Source of the DNA: SZUA-309 sp965233675
GTDB lineage: Bacteria; Pseudomonadota; Gammaproteobacteria; Pseudomonadales; Azotimanducaceae
Direction: 5' to 3'
Length of the DNA stretch: 64,000 nt
Assembly: GCA_965233675.1 (NCBI GenBank)
Contig: OZ247498.1
Location: 1,364,001 to 1,428,000, forward strand
The notes under the pieces are model-generated. The model made no database searches and was not told the origin of the DNA. It saw only the letters and a list, made by a program, of their open reading frames with translations. This document shows positions 1 to 8,513 of the stretch, one piece after another (position 1 is the stretch's first letter; each line of letters starts with the position of its first letter). The position numbers and the translations under genes are program-made.

Positions 1-371
1 AAGGCATCCTGTTGTGCTTTGTTGAACCGATGCACTTCGTCCACGAACAGCACCGTATGCTCGCCTAGCCCCTGAACGGCTTCCGCTTCGGCGACGGCCG
101 CGCGCACGTCCTTCACGCCGGACAACACGGCGGACAGACTGATCCAGTGCGCGTCGGAAGCGGATGCGAGCAGTCGCGCCAGGGTGGTTTTACCCGTACC
201 GGGCGGACCCCAGAGAATCATGGAATGCAGACGGCCTTCGTCCGCGGCCCGGGCCAGCGGTTTTCCGGGCGCGAGCAGATGCTGCTGACCGACAAAGCCG
301 GTCAGGGTTTTCGGACGCATCCGATCGGCTAACGGGGCCGAGTTTTCGAGAGCATCATCCGCCGATGACAT
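1..371 (-). CDS. rarA: Replication-associated recombination protein A (partial, C-terminus off window)
   Basis: AAA+ ATPase of the RarA/MgsA family, which acts at stalled replication forks. Only the first 123 codons are in the window; the rest lies beyond base 1. The Walker A motif GPPGTGKT is at residues 55-62 and the Walker B region VLFVDEVHRF starts near residue 107; the preceding text (PLADRMRPKTL, then GFVGQQHLL) is the family's N-terminal signature. The chosen ATG overlaps the 3' end of lolA by 17 bases, so the two are probably translationally coupled. The order ftsK-lolA-rarA is the usual gammaproteobacterial one. The fold and family are clear from the sequence; the exact start is an inference. 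Confidence 0.93.
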   Translation of the reverse strand, partial: MSSADDALENSAPLADRMRPKTLTGFVGQQHLLAPGKPLARAADEGRLHSMILWGPPGTGKTTLARLLASASDAHWISLSAVLSGVKDVRAAVAEAEAVQGLGEHTVLFVDEVHRFNKAQQDA

Positions 372-1056
372 CGGTTTCCGGTGGGACATCCAGCGCAAAG
401 TCGGCGGATTGTATCACCCGGTCCGGATCGGCCTGGAAGCGGATTTCCGTGTACTGACCGAGGTGATCGACGATTCCGAGGGAATCGAGACCTGCCGGGG
501 AGAATGTGAGGCGGATTTCCGCGAACAGGGTTTCTTCACCCCGTGGCGAAACCACATAGCTGTCGATCCCCTCTTCCTCGATCGGCAGTCGGATGATCCG
601 GAACTTTTCACCGAGATTCACCTGAGCGCTGGTCAGCAACGAGATCGGCGTGTCCGTGAGCGCCTCGGCAAGGGGCCGAATGGTGAGCTGTTCGAGATCC
701 GGATCGTAAACCTTCAGCGTATCGCCCTCTGTGACGATCACCTGAGGATAGGGGTCATCCACCACCCATTTGAAGTTTGGCCGGTCCAGGAGCACGTATC
801 CGGTGGATTGTTCCAGCACCTGCCCCCGATTGCCGGCGATGGCCTGGATGAAGCTGGCGGCGAAGCGCTCGAGACCGTTGAGTCGGGCGGTGAGCGCGGC
901 GGCATCCTGAGCCGGCAGATCCAGTGTATCGGTTGTGCTGCCGCGTACGTCGCCCGCTACTTCGGCGATGCTTGTTTCCACCGCCGTTGAAGCAATGGCC
1001 ACGCCGCTGCAGAGCGTGCTCAGGATCAAAGCGATGGCCATGAGGTGAGTGGTCAT
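355..1056 (-). CDS. lolA: Outer-membrane lipoprotein carrier protein LolA
   Basis: Periplasmic chaperone that takes lipoproteins from the LolCDE complex and delivers them to the outer-membrane receptor LolB. The protein of 233 residues starts with a signal peptide (hydrophobic residues 5-22, likely cleavage after AIAS). The body shows LolA features: LNGLERFAASF near the start of the mature protein, GYVLLDRPNFKWVVDDPYPQ, and YDPDLEQLTIRPL. The ATG at 1056 lies one base past the ftsK stop, the typical arrangement; an in-frame ATG further upstream would lie inside ftsK and is unlikely. The mature form is slightly longer than E. coli LolA because of an extended N-terminal linker. Confidence 0.9.
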   Translation of the reverse strand: MTTHLMAIALILSTLCSGVAIASTAVETSIAEVAGDVRGSTTDTLDLPAQDAAALTARLNGLERFAASFIQAIAGNRGQVLEQSTGYVLLDRPNFKWVVDDPYPQVIVTEGDTLKVYDPDLEQLTIRPLAEALTDTPISLLTSAQVNLGEKFRIIRLPIEEEGIDSYVVSPRGEETLFAEIRLTFSPAGLDSLGIVDHLGQYTEIRFQADPDRVIQSADFALDVPPETDVIGG

Positions 1057-1057
1057 C

Positions 1058-3307
1058 TCAATCCCGCTTCGGCACCAGCACTTCGCGGCTGCCATTGGTA
1101 CCCATCTCGCTGACCACACCGGCGGCCTCCATGGTTTCGATCAGTCGGGCAGCCCGGTTGTAGCCGATCCTGAGCTTGCGCTGAACCGAGGAGATCGACG
1201 CTCTCCGGCTGTCGAGCACGAACTGCACCGCTTCGTCATACAGGGGGTCACTTTCTTCCGACCCATCGCCCGTATCAATGGCCACGAACGGTTCTTCCTC
1301 GCCGCCGGTGAGCACGTCTTCACGATAGTTCGGTGCCGCCCGTTGCTTCCAGTCTTCGACAATCCGGTGCACTTCTTCATCCGAGACAAAGGCACCGTGC
1401 ACCCGGGTGGGCACCCCGGATCCCGGCGGCAGGTAGAGCATGTCGCCGTGTCCGAGCAACTGTTCGGCTCCGCCCTGATCGAGAATGGTCCGGGAATCCA
1501 CCTTGGAAGACACCTGGAAGCTGATCCGGGTAGGAATATTGGCTTTGATCAGGCCGGTGATCACGTCAACGGACGGCCGCTGGGTGGCAAGAATCAGGTG
1601 GATGCCGGCGGCACGCGCTTTCTGGGCGATCCTTGCGATCAACTGCTCCACTTTTTTGCCGACGATCATCATCATGTCGGCGAACTCGTCGATCACCACC
1701 ACGATGGTCGGCAGTTTCTCGAGCATGGGCGGATCGCCGTCCATTTCCTCGTTCCACAGAGGATCCTGAATACCGCCGGACTTCTCCGCCTCACCCACCT
1801 GGCGATTGAATCCCGCCAGATTCCGCACGCCCAGGGAAGCCATCAGCTTGTAGCGACGCTCCATCTCGGCCACGCACCAGTTGAGGGCCTGGGCTGCTTC
1901 CTTCATGTCGGTGACCACTGGTGCCAGCAGATGGGGCACGCCTTCGTAGACGGACAACTCCAGCATTTTCGGGTCGACCAGAATCAGGCGCACTTCTTCC
2001 GGCGTGGACTTGCAGAGTATGGAAAGCAGCATGGCGTTCACACCCACGGACTTACCGGAACCGGTGGTGCCCGCCACCAGCAGGTGAGGCATACGCGCCA
2101 CGTCTGCCACCTGGGGTTCGCCCATGATGTCCTTGCCCAGCGCCAGAGTGAGCGGCGACTTGGAATCCTGGAAAACCGGGTCCGCCAGAATCTCCTTCAA
2201 GCGGACGGTTTCCCGATTCTCGTTCGGGATCTCTATCCCCACCACGGATTTACCCGGAATCACCTCTACGATACGCACACTGATCACGGCCAGGGACCGG
2301 GCCAGATCCTTCGCCAGGGCGCTGATGCGCTGCACCTTCACCCCTGCGGCGGGTTGAATCTCGAAGCGGGTCACCACAGGACCGGGCAGTACGGACTCGA
2401 CCTGCGCTTCGATATTGAAGTCGGCCAGCTTCAGCTCCAGAAGACGGGACATGGCCTCCAGGGAGGCTTCCGAATAGCCCACCTCTTCATCGTCGGACTT
2501 TTCGTCGAGAAGCTCGAGATCGGGGAGTTCCGAGGAGGTCTTCAGATCGAACAGTTTCTGCTGCCGGGCCTTGGGTTTGGCCTTCGGTTTTTCCACCGTG
2601 GCGATCTTCGGCACGCTGCGCTCGGCGGCCTTGGATTCGGATTTCTTCCGCGCCAGCTTGCGGGAGGCGACATGTTCCTGAGCCACCACCCGGGCGCTCT
2701 TTCGGGCCTTCCACATATCCACCCGGCGGTCGATGAAGTTCAACACGGTCCGGGCAGTGACGTGAAGCCAGCAGCCGGTAACTTCCGCCACGTCCAGCCA
2801 GGAGAAACCGGCGGCAGCCTGGGCGCCGATCAGCAGGCCGGCGAGGCACAGCAGCGTCAGACCCACCCAGCCGAATACGGGCTCACCAATCACCGCCAGC
2901 CACTCGCCGAGCACCCCGCCTACACCGGCGGGCATGTCCATGGCCATGGTGAAGTGCACCTGAGTGAGCACGCAGGCGCAGATGATGAGACTCAGCCAGC
3001 CGAGTCCGCGAATGCTGACAACGGGCCAGGAAACCGGCTCCAGGGCGCCGCGGACGAGTCGGTAGCCGATGATGATGAGCGCCAGAGGCACCAGATAGGC
3101 AACCACGCCAAACAGGTAGAGCATGACGTCGGCGAACCATGCGCCGCTTCGGCCGACCAGATTATGAACCTCGCCGCCCCCACCACTGTAGGTGAACGAC
3201 GGGTCCATGGGGGAATAGGACACAATGGCGAGCAGCGAATAGAGGGCTGCAGCCGCCAGGCCAACCAGGCCGATTTCCCGGACAGGTACAGAGGCAGGTG
3301 TGGACAC
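1058..3307 (-). CDS. ftsK: DNA translocase FtsK
   Basis: Septum-anchored hexameric motor that pumps chromosome termini through the closing division site and activates XerCD at dif. With the GTG start at 3307 the protein has 749 residues: four membrane helices (about 13-30, 58-80, 100-118, 143-165), a charged linker of only about 110 residues, an ATPase core (Walker A GTTGSGKS at 413-420, Walker B IVVVIDEFAD near 535-544), and a C-terminal gamma winged helix of about 65 residues that would read KOPS. The short linker resembles Pseudomonas FtsK and not the 1300-residue E. coli protein. I chose GTG 3307 because GGAG lies nine bases upstream; an ATG at 3376 without a good Shine-Dalgarno is the alternative. 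lolA follows after one base. Confidence 0.93.
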   Translation of the reverse strand: MSTPASVPVREIGLVGLAAAALYSLLAIVSYSPMDPSFTYSGGGGEVHNLVGRSGAWFADVMLYLFGVVAYLVPLALIIIGYRLVRGALEPVSWPVVSIRGLGWLSLIICACVLTQVHFTMAMDMPAGVGGVLGEWLAVIGEPVFGWVGLTLLCLAGLLIGAQAAAGFSWLDVAEVTGCWLHVTARTVLNFIDRRVDMWKARKSARVVAQEHVASRKLARKKSESKAAERSVPKIATVEKPKAKPKARQQKLFDLKTSSELPDLELLDEKSDDEEVGYSEASLEAMSRLLELKLADFNIEAQVESVLPGPVVTRFEIQPAAGVKVQRISALAKDLARSLAVISVRIVEVIPGKSVVGIEIPNENRETVRLKEILADPVFQDSKSPLTLALGKDIMGEPQVADVARMPHLLVAGTTGSGKSVGVNAMLLSILCKSTPEEVRLILVDPKMLELSVYEGVPHLLAPVVTDMKEAAQALNWCVAEMERRYKLMASLGVRNLAGFNRQVGEAEKSGGIQDPLWNEEMDGDPPMLEKLPTIVVVIDEFADMMMIVGKKVEQLIARIAQKARAAGIHLILATQRPSVDVITGLIKANIPTRISFQVSSKVDSRTILDQGGAEQLLGHGDMLYLPPGSGVPTRVHGAFVSDEEVHRIVEDWKQRAAPNYREDVLTGGEEEPFVAIDTGDGSEESDPLYDEAVQFVLDSRRASISSVQRKLRIGYNRAARLIETMEAAGVVSEMGTNGSREVLVPKRD

Positions 3308-3500
3308 GGGGGGGATCTCCACTGAATTCGACGCCGAGTGTAACCAATCGTGATAGACGTCACAAATTTCCATCATTTTCAATCTGTTAGCGCATCTTGC
3401 TGATGATTCGCCTGTTCGAGGTGAGCTGAGATGCGCGGTTCCCGGGCACGGAGTATCATCAGCCGTCGGCACCTCATTTATCGGAGAAATCACCAGGCCC

Positions 3501-3797
3501 ATGCGACCGGATAAAAAGAAAGTCGTCGACGAGGAATGGGACGACGAGCGAATCGAAGAGTTTCTCGCCAAGTCACCCATGGGCGACGAACGCAGCGGTG
3601 ATTACAGCGCCCTGCTGAATGCCTATCGGAGCATGCGCCCCGAAGATTTCCAGCGTTTCATCGACCGCTTCATCGCGCTTGGCCGTGACCTCAATGCCCA
3701 GGGCAATGACGGTCAGACGCTCCTGGGGCTGATCGCGCAGCATCGGCATAGCGAACCATTCCGTGACATTCTCCGGCGCCATGGTGCGGCAGCCTAG
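3501..3797 (+). CDS. Small conserved protein resembling Pseudomonas PA4642 family
   Basis: A soluble protein of 98 residues with no signal peptide or membrane segment. It begins MRPDKKKVVDEEWDDERI, then has a helical middle (LLNAYRSMRPEDFQRFIDRFIALGRDLNA) and an ankyrin-like end (NDGQTLLGLIAQH). From memory this pattern matches the small PA4642 family of Pseudomonas, whose function I do not know. It is transcribed divergently from ftsK and ends 24 bases before aat. The composition and codon use match neighbouring genes, so it is very likely real. Confidence 0.75.
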   Translation: MRPDKKKVVDEEWDDERIEEFLAKSPMGDERSGDYSALLNAYRSMRPEDFQRFIDRFIALGRDLNAQGNDGQTLLGLIAQHRHSEPFRDILRRHGAAA

Positions 3798-3821
3798 CTG
3801 AATGGTGCCTGACCGGTTCAA

Positions 3822-4601
3822 ATGATCATGAACCTGCTGTCCCGAGCGCAACCCGATTTTCCCCCGGTCGACCGGGCCCTGGAGGATCCGAACGGCCTGC
3901 TCGCCGTCGGCGGGCAACTGGACGCCGAATGGCTCACCATGGCCTATCGGCGCGGCATCTTTCCCTGGTTCGATAATGACCGCAGTCCCATTCTCTGGTG
4001 GTGTCCCAACCCCCGCGCCGTCATCGTTCCGACCGATATTCATATCAGCCGGTCCCTGGCCAAGCGGCTCAGAAACGGTGGCTTCGAAGTCACGGCAGAC
4101 CGGGATTTTCCGGCCGTGATCGCCGGCTGTGCTGCCGAACGGTCCGATCAGACCGGCGAGGCCGCCGCGGGCACCTGGATTACGCCGGACATGATGGCTG
4201 CATATACCGATCTCCATGAGCGTGGTCTCGCCCATTCCATCGAAGTCTGGCAGCACCAGGACGGCATCAGAACGCTGGTGGGTGGTCTGTATGGCGTTTC
4301 ACTGGGGCGCATGTTCTTTGGTGAATCCATGTTCAGTCGGGTGGCAGACGCCAGCAAGGTCGCGCTCTGTCATCTCGCGCGACAACTCGAACGCTGGGAT
4401 TTCTGGCTCATTGATTGCCAGATCGCCAACCCCCACCTCACCCGGATGGGGGCTGTGGACGTCTCCCGGGAGCAGTTCATCGAGCAGGTGGAACAGAACG
4501 CCCACCAGCCCACGCACCCGGGGCCATGGCAACTGGACCCCGTCCCACCGGGCGATTGGGTTCGATCTGCGGCGCGGGAGACCGGGCAGGTCCAGCCGTG
4601 A
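3822..4601 (+). CDS. aat: Leucyl/phenylalanyl-tRNA--protein transferase
   Basis: Transfers Leu or Phe from aminoacyl-tRNA to proteins with N-terminal Lys or Arg, making them primary N-degrons for ClpS-ClpAP. The 259-residue cytoplasmic protein has the family's blocks in order: GLLAVGG, YRRGIFPWF (about 42-50), WWCPNPRAV, TWITPDMMAAY, GLAHSIEVW, LVGGLYGVSLG with FFGESMFS, and LIDCQIANPHLTRMGA near residue 200. Two ATGs lie two codons apart at the start. It is followed after 24 bases by bpt, and both serve the ClpS-ClpA system encoded a few kilobases away. Confidence 0.96.
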   Translation: MIMNLLSRAQPDFPPVDRALEDPNGLLAVGGQLDAEWLTMAYRRGIFPWFDNDRSPILWWCPNPRAVIVPTDIHISRSLAKRLRNGGFEVTADRDFPAVIAGCAAERSDQTGEAAAGTWITPDMMAAYTDLHERGLAHSIEVWQHQDGIRTLVGGLYGVSLGRMFFGESMFSRVADASKVALCHLARQLERWDFWLIDCQIANPHLTRMGAVDVSREQFIEQVEQNAHQPTHPGPWQLDPVPPGDWVRSAARETGQVQP

Positions 4602-4611
4602 AGGGACGGAC

Positions 4612-4629
4612 ATGAAGGAACGGGATTGA
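4612..4629 (+). promoter_or_regulatory. Five-codon mini-ORF whose stop overlaps the TTG start of bpt
   Basis: Between aat and bpt the bases read ATG-AAG-GAA-CGG-GAT-TGA (peptide MKERD). The AAGGA at 4615-4619 inside it is also the Shine-Dalgarno for the TTG start of bpt at 4626, six bases further on. The mini-ORF stop TGA (4627-4629) overlaps that TTG. A ribosome on the mini-ORF would therefore cover the bpt ribosome-binding site. It could be chance, or it could set bpt expression by translational coupling. Confidence 0.35.
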
Positions 4630-5336
4630 AAGAAGAACTCGGCAAACGTCAGTTTTATCTGACCCCGGCCCATCCCTGCAGCTATCTGCCGGGTAAGGAG
4701 GCACGGACCCTGTTTCTCGACCCACGGGATACCATCCATCCACCCCTGTATCAGGGACTCACCGAACACGGGTTCCGTCGCAGTGGCGGTCACCTCTACC
4801 GGCCCCACTGTCAGAACTGCCAGGCCTGCGTGCCGAGCCGGATTCCCATTGACGCATTCACCCCCCGGCGAAGTCAGCGCCGGATCCTGAACAGAAACAG
4901 CGATATCAGCGTGCAGGTGGAGCCGGCCATCTTCAATCGCCGCTACTACGACCTCTACGCCCGCTATATTTTCGGCCGGCACCGGGACGGAGACATGTAT
5001 CCGCCGAGCGAGGATCAGTTCCGCTCCTTTCTGCTCTCCCAATGGTCGAACAGCGTATTCCTCTGTTCGTACCTGGACGATGAGCTGATCGCGGTGGCGG
5101 TCACCGATCAGCAGGTGGCCGGACTGTCCGCCATCTACACCTTCTTCGATCCGGATCTGGCCGGGCGAAGCCTCGGTACCTGGTCGATCCTGCAGCAGAT
5201 TGAACTCGCCAAACGGGCGGATGTTCCCCATCTTTATCTCGGCTACTGGATCCGGGAATCCCGCAAGATGCGCTACAAGATCGACTACCGGCCGGTGGAA
5301 CTCTTCCTGGATGGTCGCTGGACACTGCTGAGCTGA
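4626..5336 (+). CDS. bpt: Aspartate/glutamate leucyltransferase (Bpt; ATE-like)
   Basis: Adds Leu to N-terminal Asp or Glu, producing N-degrons for ClpS. The 236-residue protein has the ATE/Bpt N-terminal cysteine motif YRPHCQNCQACVPSRIP (around residues 58-74) and the C-terminal ATE domain (GLSAIYTFFDPDL, GTWSILQQIELAK, HLYLGYWIRESRKMRYKIDYRPVELF). The start is TTG, chosen because AAGGA sits six bases before it and the reading begins exactly at the conserved KEELGKRQFYLTPAHPCSYL; no suitable ATG exists in frame. It lies in the order aat-bpt-infA known from Pseudomonas and Vibrio. Bacterial members with this motif are leucyl- and not arginyl-transferases as far as studied. Confidence 0.93.
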   Translation: MKEELGKRQFYLTPAHPCSYLPGKEARTLFLDPRDTIHPPLYQGLTEHGFRRSGGHLYRPHCQNCQACVPSRIPIDAFTPRRSQRRILNRNSDISVQVEPAIFNRRYYDLYARYIFGRHRDGDMYPPSEDQFRSFLLSQWSNSVFLCSYLDDELIAVAVTDQQVAGLSAIYTFFDPDLAGRSLGTWSILQQIELAKRADVPHLYLGYWIRESRKMRYKIDYRPVELFLDGRWTLLS

Positions 5337-5431
5337 GAGGAGAATCCCGGGAAGCCAGAGAAAATGCGGCTTTGCACTTCCTCGAACCATCGGGCAGAAT
5401 GCCGCTCGCTTGAATATCCCGACGGGAGCCC

Positions 5432-5647
5432 ATGGCTAAAGAAGAACAGATCGAGATGGAAGGTACGGTGATCGACACCCTGCCGAACACCATGTTCCGG
5501 GTGGAACTGGATAACGGCCACGTCGTGACCGCTCACATCTCCGGAAAAATGCGCAAAAACTACATCCGGATTCTCACCGGCGACAAGGTGAAGGTGGAAC
5601 TTACACCCTACGACCTCTCCAAAGGTCGCATCACTTTCCGCAAGTAG
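5432..5647 (+). CDS. infA: Translation initiation factor IF-1
   Basis: A 71-residue OB-fold protein that binds the 30S A site during initiation. The sequence is typical end to end: MAKEEQIEMEGTV, FRVELDNGHVVTAHISGKMRKNYIRIL, GDKVKVELTPYDLSKGRITFR. Upstream there is a 95-base gap from bpt and a GGGAG Shine-Dalgarno just before the ATG. It is convergent with clpA, as in many gammaproteobacteria. Confidence 0.98.
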   Translation: MAKEEQIEMEGTVIDTLPNTMFRVELDNGHVVTAHISGKMRKNYIRILTGDKVKVELTPYDLSKGRITFRK

Positions 5648-5673
5648 TCTCAAATTGCCCGCTTCGCCGACAG

Positions 5674-5689
5674 GCTGCCCTCAGGCAGC
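5674..5689. terminator. Stem-loop between convergent infA and clpA
   Basis: A perfect six-pair stem GCTGCC-ctca-GGCAGC lies in the 101-base gap between the infA and clpA stop codons. It has no U-run on either strand, so it is either a weak bidirectional terminator or an mRNA 3'-end stabiliser. Confidence 0.3.
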
Positions 5690-5748
5690 ATGCCGGTCAG
5701 CGGCGAGCATCTCGAACGGTCCCGGTCACAGGGGGAACCGCCGACAGA

Positions 5749-8037
5749 TCAGACCACCGCATCCTCTTCTTTTGCATCTTCCGGTGATTCGGTAGATACG
5801 TTCAGATCGCCGTTTTCCACGGTGACGTAAACGGTACCCCCGCCTTTCGAGAGATTGCCGAACAGCACGTCTTCTGCGAGCTGACGTTTGATCTTCTCCT
5901 GGATGAGTCGCTGCATGGGTCGGGCGCCCATCTTTTCGTCGTAGCCTTCCCGGGCCAGCCATTCGCGCGCTTCTTCGTCCACTTCCAGGGTGACTTTCTT
6001 GTCGTCGAGCTGGGCTTGGAGTTCCGTGAGGAACTTGTCGACCACCGTCTTGATCACGTCCGTGCCCAGCGAGTGGAACTGCACGATGGCATCGATACGG
6101 TTTCTGAACTCCGGGGTGAACATCTTTTTGATCGCTTCCATCCCGTCGGTGGAGTGATCCTGCTCCGCGAAGCCGATGCTGGAACGACTGATTTCCTGAG
6201 CACCGGCGTTGGTGGTCATCACCAGCACAACGTTGCGGAAGTCTGCCTTGCGGCCGTTGTTGTCGGTCAACGTGCCGTGATCCATCACCTGCAGCAGCAG
6301 ATTGAAGACTTCCGGGTGGGCCTTTTCGATCTCATCGAGCAGCACCACGCTGTGTGGATGTTTGGTAACCGCCTCTGTCAGCAGACCGCCCTGATCGAAG
6401 CCGACGTATCCGGGTGGTGCGCCAATCAGGCGCGATACCGTATGCCGCTCCATGTATTCGGACATGTCGTAACGCAGCAGTTCCACCCCCATGATGTTGG
6501 CCAGTTGCCGGCAGACTTCCGTCTTCCCGACGCCCGTCGGGCCGGCAAAGAGGAAGGAACCGATCGGCTTCTCGCCGGACTTGAGGCCGGCACGGGAGAG
6601 TTTGATGGCGCTGGCCAGAGAGTCGATGGCTTCGTCCTGACCGAACACCACCATCTTCAGTTTCTGATCCAGATCCTTCAGTGCCACCTTGTCCGAGGTG
6701 GTGACCTGGTTGGAAGGAATACGGGCGATCTTGGCCACCACCTGTTCCACGTCCGTAGCGCCGATGCTCTTTTTCCGTTTGCTGGGTGCGACCAGTTGCT
6801 GGGCGGCACCGGCTTCGTCGATCACATCGATTGCCTTGTCTGGCTGGAAGCGGTCGGTGATGTATCGATCGGCCAGTTCGGCAGCGGCGCGCAGCGCTTT
6901 GTCGGTGTAGCGCAGGTGATAGTGATCTTCGAAGCGCGACTTCAATCCCTTGAGAATCTGATAGGTATCATTGACGTCAGGCTCAGTGATATCGATCTTC
7001 TGGAAACGTCGGGAGAGCGCCCGATCTTTATCGAAGATGCCCCGGTATTCGCTGTAGGTGGTGGAACCCATGCAGCGGATCTCGCCGGAGGTCAGCAGAG
7101 GCTTCAACAGGTTCGACGCATCCATCACGCCACCGGAGGCGGCACCGGCACCGATGATGGTATGAATCTCATCGATGAACAGGATGGAGCCTTCATCCTT
7201 CTTGAGTTCCGCCAGCACCATCTTGAAGCGTTTCTCGAAGTCGCCCCGATACTTGGTGCCGGCCAGAAGCGCACCCATGTCCAGTGCGTAGATGGTGCTA
7301 TCGCCCACCACCTCCGGTACTTCACCATCGACGATGCGCTTGGCCAGACCTTCGGCGATGGCAGTTTTGCCCACACCGGATTCACCCACCAGCAGGGGGT
7401 TGTTCTTACGGCGCCGACAGAGCACCTGGATCACTCGCTCCAGTTCCTGATCGCGGCCGACCAGCGGATCGATTCTGCCGGCCTTTGCCTGCTCGTTCAG
7501 ATTACTGGCAAAGGACTCCAGGGCACTCTGCTGCTGGCCTTCGCCGAGTTCCTCATCCCCTTCCACGCCGCTGCCGCCTTCCGGCTCGCCTTCGGCGCCT
7601 GGAATTTTGGAGATGCCATGAGCGATGTAATTCACCACGTCGATGCGGGCGATGTTCTGCTGTTTCAGGAAGTAGACGGCCTGGCTTTCCTGCTCACTGA
7701 AAATGGCAACCAGCACGTTGCCGCCGGTGACCTCTTTCTTGTTGGAGGACTGCACGTGAAAGACCGCCCGCTGCAGTACCCGCTGGAAGCCCAGGGTCGG
7801 CTGGGTGTCTCTGTCCACATCGCCTGCCGGGATGAGCGGCGTGGTGGCGTCGATGTGCTCGATCAGGTCTTTGCGCAACCGGTCCACCTCGGCGCCCACC
7901 TTTTCGAGCACATCCATGGCCACCGCATTGTCCAGCAATGCCAGCAGCAGGTGCTCGACGGTCATGAACTCGTGGCGTTTGCTCTTCGCAGTGCGGAAGG
8001 CTTCGTTCAACGTGACTTCGAGATCTTTACTCAGCAT
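5749..8037 (-). CDS. clpA: ATP-dependent Clp protease ATP-binding subunit ClpA
   Basis: Hexameric unfoldase that feeds substrates to ClpP and receives N-degron substrates from ClpS. The 762 residues comprise the N-domain (1-about 145), an acidic linker, D1 with Walker A GESGVGKT at 218-225 and Walker B ILFIDEIHT near 285, and D2 with Walker A GPTGVGKT at 499-506. The ClpP-docking loop tripeptide IGF occurs in RSSIGFAEQDHS in D2. The last residues are acidic (SPEDAKEEDAVV). clpS lies 65 bases upstream on the same strand, so the pair is probably one operon. The clpP partner is encoded at 52.9-53.6 kb of this window. Confidence 0.98.
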   Translation of the reverse strand: MLSKDLEVTLNEAFRTAKSKRHEFMTVEHLLLALLDNAVAMDVLEKVGAEVDRLRKDLIEHIDATTPLIPAGDVDRDTQPTLGFQRVLQRAVFHVQSSNKKEVTGGNVLVAIFSEQESQAVYFLKQQNIARIDVVNYIAHGISKIPGAEGEPEGGSGVEGDEELGEGQQQSALESFASNLNEQAKAGRIDPLVGRDQELERVIQVLCRRRKNNPLLVGESGVGKTAIAEGLAKRIVDGEVPEVVGDSTIYALDMGALLAGTKYRGDFEKRFKMVLAELKKDEGSILFIDEIHTIIGAGAASGGVMDASNLLKPLLTSGEIRCMGSTTYSEYRGIFDKDRALSRRFQKIDITEPDVNDTYQILKGLKSRFEDHYHLRYTDKALRAAAELADRYITDRFQPDKAIDVIDEAGAAQQLVAPSKRKKSIGATDVEQVVAKIARIPSNQVTTSDKVALKDLDQKLKMVVFGQDEAIDSLASAIKLSRAGLKSGEKPIGSFLFAGPTGVGKTEVCRQLANIMGVELLRYDMSEYMERHTVSRLIGAPPGYVGFDQGGLLTEAVTKHPHSVVLLDEIEKAHPEVFNLLLQVMDHGTLTDNNGRKADFRNVVLVMTTNAGAQEISRSSIGFAEQDHSTDGMEAIKKMFTPEFRNRIDAIVQFHSLGTDVIKTVVDKFLTELQAQLDDKKVTLEVDEEAREWLAREGYDEKMGARPMQRLIQEKIKRQLAEDVLFGNLSKGGGTVYVTVENGDLNVSTESPEDAKEEDAVV

Positions 8038-8075
8038 GTCTGCTACTTACTTCCTTAATCTGGTCCCTGATCCTG

Positions 8076-8120
8076 CTCAATTCGCTGTCTCAATCTGTCA
8101 TCTCAATCCGTCATCTCAAT
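8076..8120. repeat. 13-bp tandem repeat at the clpS 3' end
   Basis: Two near-identical 13-bp units, CTCAATCTGTCAT (8089-8101) and CTCAATCCGTCAT (8102-8114), are followed by a partial unit (8115-8120) and preceded by a diverged one (8076-8088). On the minus strand each unit reads ATTGAGATGACRG. The last ClpS codons and its TGA stop fall inside the array, so the extra copies form the clpS-clpA spacer. Confidence 0.8.
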
Positions 8121-8513
8121 AGTGGAAACGAGCGGATGCTGGTTTTCCTGGGCGTACTGGTTGACCTGTTCAGACTTCGTCTCCGCAATGTCCCGCGGGA
8201 AGATGCCGACCACCGCCGCCCCCTGAGTATGCACCGTCAGCATGATCTGGGTGGCTTTTTCCCGATCCATGCCGAAGAAAATTTCCAGCACGTGCACGAC
8301 GAATTCCATCGGGGTGTAGTCGTCGTTCAGCAGCAACACCTTGTACATGGGCGGCCGCTTGAGCTTGGGCTTTGCGGTGGCTGTCGCCAACCCGCCTTCC
8401 CGGTCCGATTCCTCGTCGTCGTCAGAGGCTCTGATCCCAGAGCCCATCTGCCGGATCCAGCCCGCGATGCTGGGGCCCGAGGGCAATTCGCGGTGGTAGT
8501 TACTGCTCGTCAT
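8103..8513 (-). CDS. clpS: ClpA adaptor protein ClpS (N-recognin)
   Basis: Binds N-terminal Leu, Phe, Trp and Tyr and delivers the protein to ClpA. The 136-residue sequence has a long, flexible acidic N-terminal arm (SDDDEESDREGG) followed by the conserved core MYKVLLLNDDYTPMEFVVHVL (hydrophobic pocket and ClpA contacts), then AVVGIFPRDIAETK and QHPL. The core ends shortly before the C-terminus. The ATG at 8513 gives an N-terminal arm longer than E. coli ClpS (106 residues); an internal ATG at residue 23 would give a more usual length. A heat-shock-type promoter lies upstream. Confidence 0.93.
   Translation of the reverse strand: MTSSNYHRELPSGPSIAGWIRQMGSGIRASDDDEESDREGGLATATAKPKLKRPPMYKVLLLNDDYTPMEFVVHVLEIFFGMDREKATQIMLTVHTQGAAVVGIFPRDIAETKSEQVNQYAQENQHPLVSTIEMTD

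Noticed and set aside
1049..3325. 758-codon open frame antisense to ftsK
   Set aside because: It mirrors a well-supported FtsK, its protein is rich in His and Gly without recognisable motifs, and it arises from the GC-rich third positions of the real gene.
6016..8058. 680-codon open frame antisense to clpA
   Set aside because: ClpA is clear on the other strand with all motifs; the mirror frame has no domain and no ribosome-binding site.
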